Of a stretch of DNA of 51,874 bases, positions 46,301 to 51,874 are shown piece by piece; the stretch's first letter is position 1, and each line of letters begins with the position of its first letter. The stretch lies in NCBI GenBank assembly GCA_037447605.1, contig CM074813.1:1251024-1302897 (forward strand). The letters run 5' to 3'. Origin of the DNA: Zygnema circumcarinatum. Lineage: Eukaryota > Streptophyta > Zygnematophyceae > Zygnematales > Zygnemataceae. Both the position numbers and the translations under genes were made by a program. The notes under the pieces are model-generated. The model was not told where the DNA came from and made no database searches. It saw nothing but the letters and a program-made list of their open reading frames with translations.

Positions 46301-49300
46301 TCACTGTAAGGGTCAGGTCTGGTGTAGAACCACTTTTGCTGTATGCAGAGAGTACGACAGGTTTCTTATTGTCGGGTATATGAATTACAGGCAAGGGCTC
46401 AAGCTGTAGAGATTGTTTGAACGGCAAGTAACAATATGAAGCTTCTGAATTATAATCTTCTGAACAGCATTTACATGGATTTTTTTGTGATTATTTGAAT
46501 TGACTTGAAGGTGCGGAAAGCGTTTTAGGATCTAAGGTAAGTTGTTGTTATTCTACACTGAGCCACTCCTTCGGTTCATATTGCTGCAGAAAATACTCGT
46601 CGTGTTGCACGCAACCTCGATTATCGGGAGAAGGCCGGGGCAGGAGTGGACCCACTGGGTACTCGTGTAGATGTTATGATCCCCACCATTCTGCAGGTAC
46701 GGACAGCAGTTTTATACGAGACTGGGAACTCAGTGCCGGCTGCAGTCCTTAGAGAGTATGGTCAAATATAAGATAGATTTCACACATCGGGGATCAATGG
46801 GATCAATGGCGATCTTGTGCAAGCCGACAAGGGAAATCAACTCAATGAGCTTCAACGCAAGGAGTTATGAGCATCACATAAGAGATAGTGTGAGAGATAC
46901 AACAATCGATCTGAAGAGAACCATTTGGCTGACTCCTTCAGGGCATACGTTATCTGAAATAGTAAAGAAAATGGGCCTCGGCTTTGGTCATTAGGGCTGA
47001 CTGGATGCATGCATGTTGATGTGGACAGTCTACCGAGAAGGTTCTGATTATGACATACATGGATGGGGTACGACTTAACAACAATGCGCTTGATTCGCTC
47101 GGAGTGGACAAACTGGCTGTGGTAGAGAGCATTTGCCGAGCATATGCACATCAAATCTATGTCGACGGATTTTTCAATGCTGACCCTCATCCCGGTAAGG
47201 CTCAATTTCTGAAATTTATGGCTTGCATTAAAAGGGCTAAGTTCTTGACGGCAGAAGACCTGAACCCGTTCGGCTGGCCAGGGTTTGTGTATTTTTATCA
47301 TTTAGAACGTGCGTAAAAAAAATTGCTCTTTTATTGGGCCATTTAAGATTGTATATAACAACCAGTTGGATCAGGTCTGCATCGACTGGACAATGTTAGC
47401 CACAAACATAGATATTTTTGCTGTTTTTTTTTTCTTTTTTTCGTCCTGAAGGCTAACCTACCAGAGGAAGACTCTTCTCTTTCTGTTGCTGTCATTTCAG
47501 GAAACTTCTTAGTATCTCGCGAAGCTCCTCACCGGGTAATCTTGCTCGACTTTGGCCTCACTAAAGAGCTTCGCCCCCATGTTCAAGTTGCACTCGCAAA
47601 GATGCTTTTGGCAGCAGCTGAGGTGATCTTCAACCCTTTCTGCTTTAAATGCTGAGTCTTAGGCTTTTTAGGGTTTCTAGGCTATGCAGGGCCTATAGAT
47701 TATGTAGTTCGGCCTTAGATCTTAAGATGGGGCCATTTGTTCGTTCATTTACTTTTTTAAGCCATTTTTTTTTTACTTGTTGGAGCTTTAATCGTGCTGT
47801 ACTGGTTGATGAATCCTTTCAAGAATATAAGGATGTGCTTAATGTGATTCAGACTTGATTCTCTTGGGATATTTGCCATGTGGTCTCTGGCTGACAAAGA
47901 CCGAAAGCAGATGGGGTCAACCGATACTTTGCTTAGAAATCACCTTCTCAACACCTTCATCTATTCCACGCAACGGTCATTAGTTTGTTAACGAGATTTC
48001 AGCAGGTATTCTTTCGTTACTGATCGCATCAATGGACGGGTTGCAGGGGGACTTGTCTATGCTGCTTAGTTCCTTTACTGAGATGGGGCTGAAACTTCGA
48101 ATGGATATTCCCGATGATGCTATGGCTGTCACTTCCTTCTTCTTCCGCCGAGCTGCACCTCCGAAGGAATCCAAGGTAAGTGTGCTCTTGTTTGAAATAT
48201 GCAAATGTCGTGGTTGGGTTTCTCAACGTGAACGGGACATCTTCTTCTTCTTCTCCTTCTCCTTCCAATTCTGTATCTTGCTTGATTTCTGGAAAGTGGT
48301 TCCTCCAGTGGGAGTTTTGTTATGGGGTTTGTTTTCTTGTAAAGCAGGCACCTAATGATGGCACGTAGACTTTTGGATAGATCTACGTCCTCAGCCACTT
48401 CTTGCTTGACTGGCAATGTCCAATGAAACTGCTGAGATGCTGACTACCTTTGAGATGATTCTTCGCCTTTGAGAGGAGGGTCTCTCGATCTTCCGTTGCA
48501 TGTGGTGGAGATAAGGTGTACGGCTATTGTTGGCTTATGCAGGAGGAGTATCAGTCCTGGCATGAGGACGCCGAAAAGCGGAAATTGGAGCGGGAGAGGA
48601 AGGTGGTGAATGAGGGCGAGAAGGAGGGCAGCTTGAGACGTAATCCGGTGTGCATATAGACTCAGCTCTTGCATCATGTCTGTCCATATCGCAGATATAG
48701 GAGAGTAGGATGTGGGTTTGCCTGCAAACAAGGTAGGCTCAGGACTTCAGGTCCACCTCGTGGGCCGATTAAGCCTTACCATAACTTTGAATTGCAAGAG
48801 GTGTGTTGCTGATGCACCTTCACCTCTTCGCGCCTTTGCAGATTGATGCCTTTCCAGGAGAGCTCGTCTTTTTCACACGGGTGCTAGGCCTTCTACGCGG
48901 TAAGTGCCCACTTACAGGGCCGTTTTTTCTAGTTACAGCGGCCAGTCCGTTCCATTTTGCTTTGAGGAGTTGCCCTAGGAACTCACTTTTCGTGAACAGC
49001 TAAAGCAGCCTTCTATCGTCTGCCCTTTGCTCTGCTGGAGACCATTTGAGTCCGCAGCCCATTGAGAAGCGAAGGCACTGCTCAGGGAGGAGAGAGAGTG
49101 TGTGCTGCCAACTTGACGAACGGCGAACTCACTCTTAGCACTCTCAACCTCTCTTGCAGGTTTGTCATCATTGTTGGAGGCCCGCGTGGCCTATCTGGAA
49201 GTCATGAGGCCCTTTGCAGAGGCTGTTCTTTCCAGGTACAGCTCCATTCACAGGTTCATCCGGTGCGTTTAGCAAAGTCTGACTGTTCTTCAGACTTTTG

Positions 49301-51467
49301 ATGCAACGATTAGGGAAAGAAAGTTATGTTCAACGCCTTGGGTTCTCGGTTGTTCAACGATTGAATGAGGTGGGTTGCAGTGCAAACCTTGGCCCAGAGA
49401 GGAGACTTCTGAGAGGCACATGGGAAGGTTGGGGCCTTCAATCTCCACCGCTTTCTGATGTGGACCGCAAAGTGCGAGCTCTGCTGCTTGAGCTTGGGCG
49501 GCAAGGGAAAGTGCTGGGCATACAGGTGTGGAGTGATGCACATCTCAGCAGTTCATATGTCGTCAGTCATGTCCACATACAAGCAATTGGGGCACACACA
49601 GAAATCAGGCCCCTGCGTGAATGTATTCGACTGGGGATTTGATTGTACTGATCCCCAGGATGGCAATTGGATTTAGTTTGTTAGTTTTGATGTAGTTCCG
49701 TGACTAGAGAAGCTCTTCAGTCGTTCAGTTCACTGTACATGTTGGCTTGTCAAATTTTGAGAATGACCGTTTCTCTAAGACTGGTTTAGTTTTCCCCATG
49801 GTCGTAACAATGTTAGAAAAATTCACAACCATGGTGCATATTCCCCAACTTGCACCCTATGTTCCTAAAGCCAATAAGCTCGCACTAATTGCAGTGCAGG
49901 ATGTATTTCTCCACGTGTGTTTACGACCATGTCTGAAGCAGCAGCAAGGGGCAGTGCAGGTGTGTGCGTACAAGGCTGGCAGAGTGGTAGTGGACGTCTC
50001 TGCAGGAGTGATGGGCCCATATGACCCTCGCCCTGTGCAGCCCAACAGCCTTTTCTCCGTGTTCTCTGCAACCAAAGGAGTGGCAGCTGCGATGGTGCAT
50101 TGGTTGGCGGACCGCGGGTAAGTGCAGCCTCTTTCAATGGCATACTGCAGCCATAGTTCTCCTTTTTCAAGCCCGTATGAACATGCATGGCAGAGCGTAT
50201 TCGGGCTCACACGAGCAGTCCCTCTCTGCAATTCTCTTGTAGGCTGCTGCCCCATGCCTCGCTGAATGACCCTTAATGCCAAGTGAACGAAAAATGTGCA
50301 ATTGTGCTTTCAGCCCTTTTTTGCTATTCGTCCCCCTCTGCTGCACCAGCTTCGCAGCTGATTGGGCTTCTTGGAATGTTTGTTACTTGGGGGGGGGGGT
50401 GTGGGAGGGAGGGGATTCTGTAGGACTGTGCAGCTCGATGCCCAAATGGCGTCATTCTGGCCGGAGTTTGCCGCAAACGGGAAAGAGCAGTGTACGGTGA
50501 GGAATCAAGTTCAAGGAAGGAGGAAGGAGTTTGAAGGGAACCCGTACTGCCTTGATTATTTCATACTGACAATTATTCCGATGTTTAGTTCTGACAGTAG
50601 AAACAAATTGGACTGCTTGATGTTCTGGCATTCAACAAGCAGGGAATCCATTGCTTGTCTCTGCGCACCATGCATCTAACAAACTGCTATAGATGGTGCC
50701 ACTGGGAGAAAGGTTAGTGGGTTCTGGAGGCATTTTTTCCTGTCCTGCAATCTGATGGGAGAGGAGGTTGGAGGGAGAGGGGGCAGGTGGCGCATGCGCT
50801 GACGCATCGTGCAGGGCTGCAGAACGCCCTTGCGCGGCTCCTTCTCGCGCATCCCATGACCATGTGCAACTGGGAGGACATGTTGGCAGCCATAGCCATG
50901 GAGGCCCCCGAGCATCATCCAGGCATGCAGGAGGCCTACCACTACCTCACGTTTGGATGGCTTCTGGGCGGCATCGTGGAAGTAAGGCCATGTCCTGGTC
51001 ATGGCTGCCTAGTACAGATGCCCTGCGTTGTAGCCAATCCATACAGTAAGAGTCCTTGGGGATCGGAGTGTGTGAACTGGAAGAGGAATGCTCGTTAAGT
51101 CCTTTTGAAAGGTAATTGGGCATCACGTCTTGAGACTACAAATGGAGGGAAAGGGGATTTGTACATTTGGGGGGCGGGGGACGGGTGAACCAGACTACAA
51201 GCGCGAGGGGTTGACGGGTATGGAGAGACATACGCCGCCGACTCCTTGACTAACCGTCCTCAGTAGTAGGCTTAATGTCTTCAGAGCATGGAGGTTTGGG
51301 CGGGAGAAGGTCAATGGGGAGGGGGTCATTGATGGGGGGGGGCTCTGACATCAAGCATGTGTTTTTGGAGCAGAAAGCGTCAGGACGAAAGTTCAAGGAT
51401 GTGCTCGAGGATGCATTCGTCAAGCCGTTAGGAGTGCAGGGGGAGTTCTACATCGGTATTCCTCCGG
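43356..51467 (+). CDS. ABC1/UbiB kinase fused to serine beta-lactamase-like domain (3' end beyond window)
   Basis: Seventeen exons join in phase to 706 residues: 43356-43511, 44118-44348, 44606-44692, 45528-45617, 45905-46031, 46590-46696, 47029-47194, 47501-47622, 48047-48175, 48543-48647, 48842-48899, 49160-49235, 49381-49525, 49960-50117, 50424-50496, 50787-50981, 51374-51467. The ABC1 part has VKAGQ (~100-104), ATASIAQVH, the lysine strand VVVKVQHTG, ELDFNIEA, the catalytic loop DPHPGNF (~318-324) and LLDFGL (~336-341). The lactamase part has SATK (SxxK nucleophile, S569-K572) and the YHYLTFGW block. Plants have one such fusion (Arabidopsis At5g24810 type, about 1000 aa); about 300 C-terminal residues should lie past 51874. 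The first 50 residues are Ala/Arg/Ser-rich, compatible with an organelle transit peptide, with an alternative Met at residue 25. The donor after 45617 is GC (CAG|GCAAGC). Substrates of both domains are unknown. Confidence 0.94.
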
Positions 51468-51807
51468 GTGAGAATATTGTTGCTCTGATTGATGCCGTGC
51501 ATTGTTGATTGTCAATTTAGGAGCGAGTCTGGATAAGGTCTGGCCTCGATGAAGTATGCAGGAGGCAGATATACAATTGAATATCTATCTGTCTAAGCTA
51601 TTAGTTGACGCAATATTCCGATGGACACCGGCTGAACGAGACGATCGAAATCATTTTGCTACATATTTCTCTGGGTGCATCAATGCACTGCCTACCTACA
51701 GTTGTTGACAAACCCAGAGCCAGCAAGTTCATCTCAAAGAGAAGTTCCTTTTTTGCATCCTAGCTTCACTTCTCTTCTCAACTAAAACTCTGTTAGAATG
51801 TGCATTA

Positions 51808-51874
51808 AGTGCTCTCTCCCTCTCCCTCTCCCTCTCTCTCTCCCTCTCCCTCTCCCTCTCCCTCTCCCTCTCCC
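51808..51874. repeat. CTCTCC microsatellite at window end
   Basis: A run of CTCTCC and CTCTCT units continues to the last base. It lies in an intron of the ABC1-lactamase gene and may extend beyond the window. Confidence 0.9.

Noticed and set aside
1-51874. CRISPR arrays, rRNA and tRNA genes
   Set aside because: No regularly spaced repeats with unique spacers and no convincing tRNA or rRNA sequence were seen.

Overview
The window is nuclear DNA from a green plant of the streptophyte line. All but one of its genes are intron-rich eukaryotic genes, two products point to plastids (NdhE and the chloroplast outer-envelope pore OEP37), and every protein reads as a plant-type family member. I cannot fix the clade (alga, bryophyte, lycophyte or fern) from sequence alone. 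Gene models were built by hand by joining exons whose splice sites and phases agree; family calls come from memory of plant homologues, not from a search.

Layout. 1-945: AT-rich plastid-derived segment with an intact ndhE and its 3' stem-loop. 946-2896: no gene seen. 2897-6979 (minus): INO80 chromatin-remodelling complex subunit B (IES2/PAPA-1 type). 8315-19779 (minus): 5-oxoprolinase in 34 exons, 1288 aa. 20525-31485 (minus): NAA15, the ribosome-anchoring subunit of the NatA N-terminal acetyltransferase, in 27 exons, 914 aa. 31938-36144 (plus): a NAP1-related/SET histone chaperone, divergent from NAA15. 38029-41402 (minus): OEP37. 43356 to beyond the window end (plus): an ABC1/UbiB kinase fused to a serine beta-lactamase-like domain, 17 exons seen, C-terminus missing.

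The most unusual signal is regulatory. The two start-proximal spacers at 19865-19920 and 31801-31856, and the exact apex of a 944-bp foldback transposon at 42124-43067, each carry a head-to-head pair of endoplasmic-reticulum stress elements (CCAAT-N9-CCACG facing CGTGG-N9-ATTGG). Five of the six half-sites are perfect. The transposon copy lies upstream of the ABC1 kinase-lactamase gene, so 5-oxoprolinase, the NAA15/NRP pair and possibly the fusion gene may share a stress input.

Other striking points: seven GC-AG introns in about 95; a ~620-bp GGA repeat filling an intron of 5-oxoprolinase whose donor is a poor GC site; a cluster of four M-phase-activator-like motifs between two convergent genes; an insertion-site paralogue for the foldback element; and a nested dyad in the NAA15/NRP promoter.
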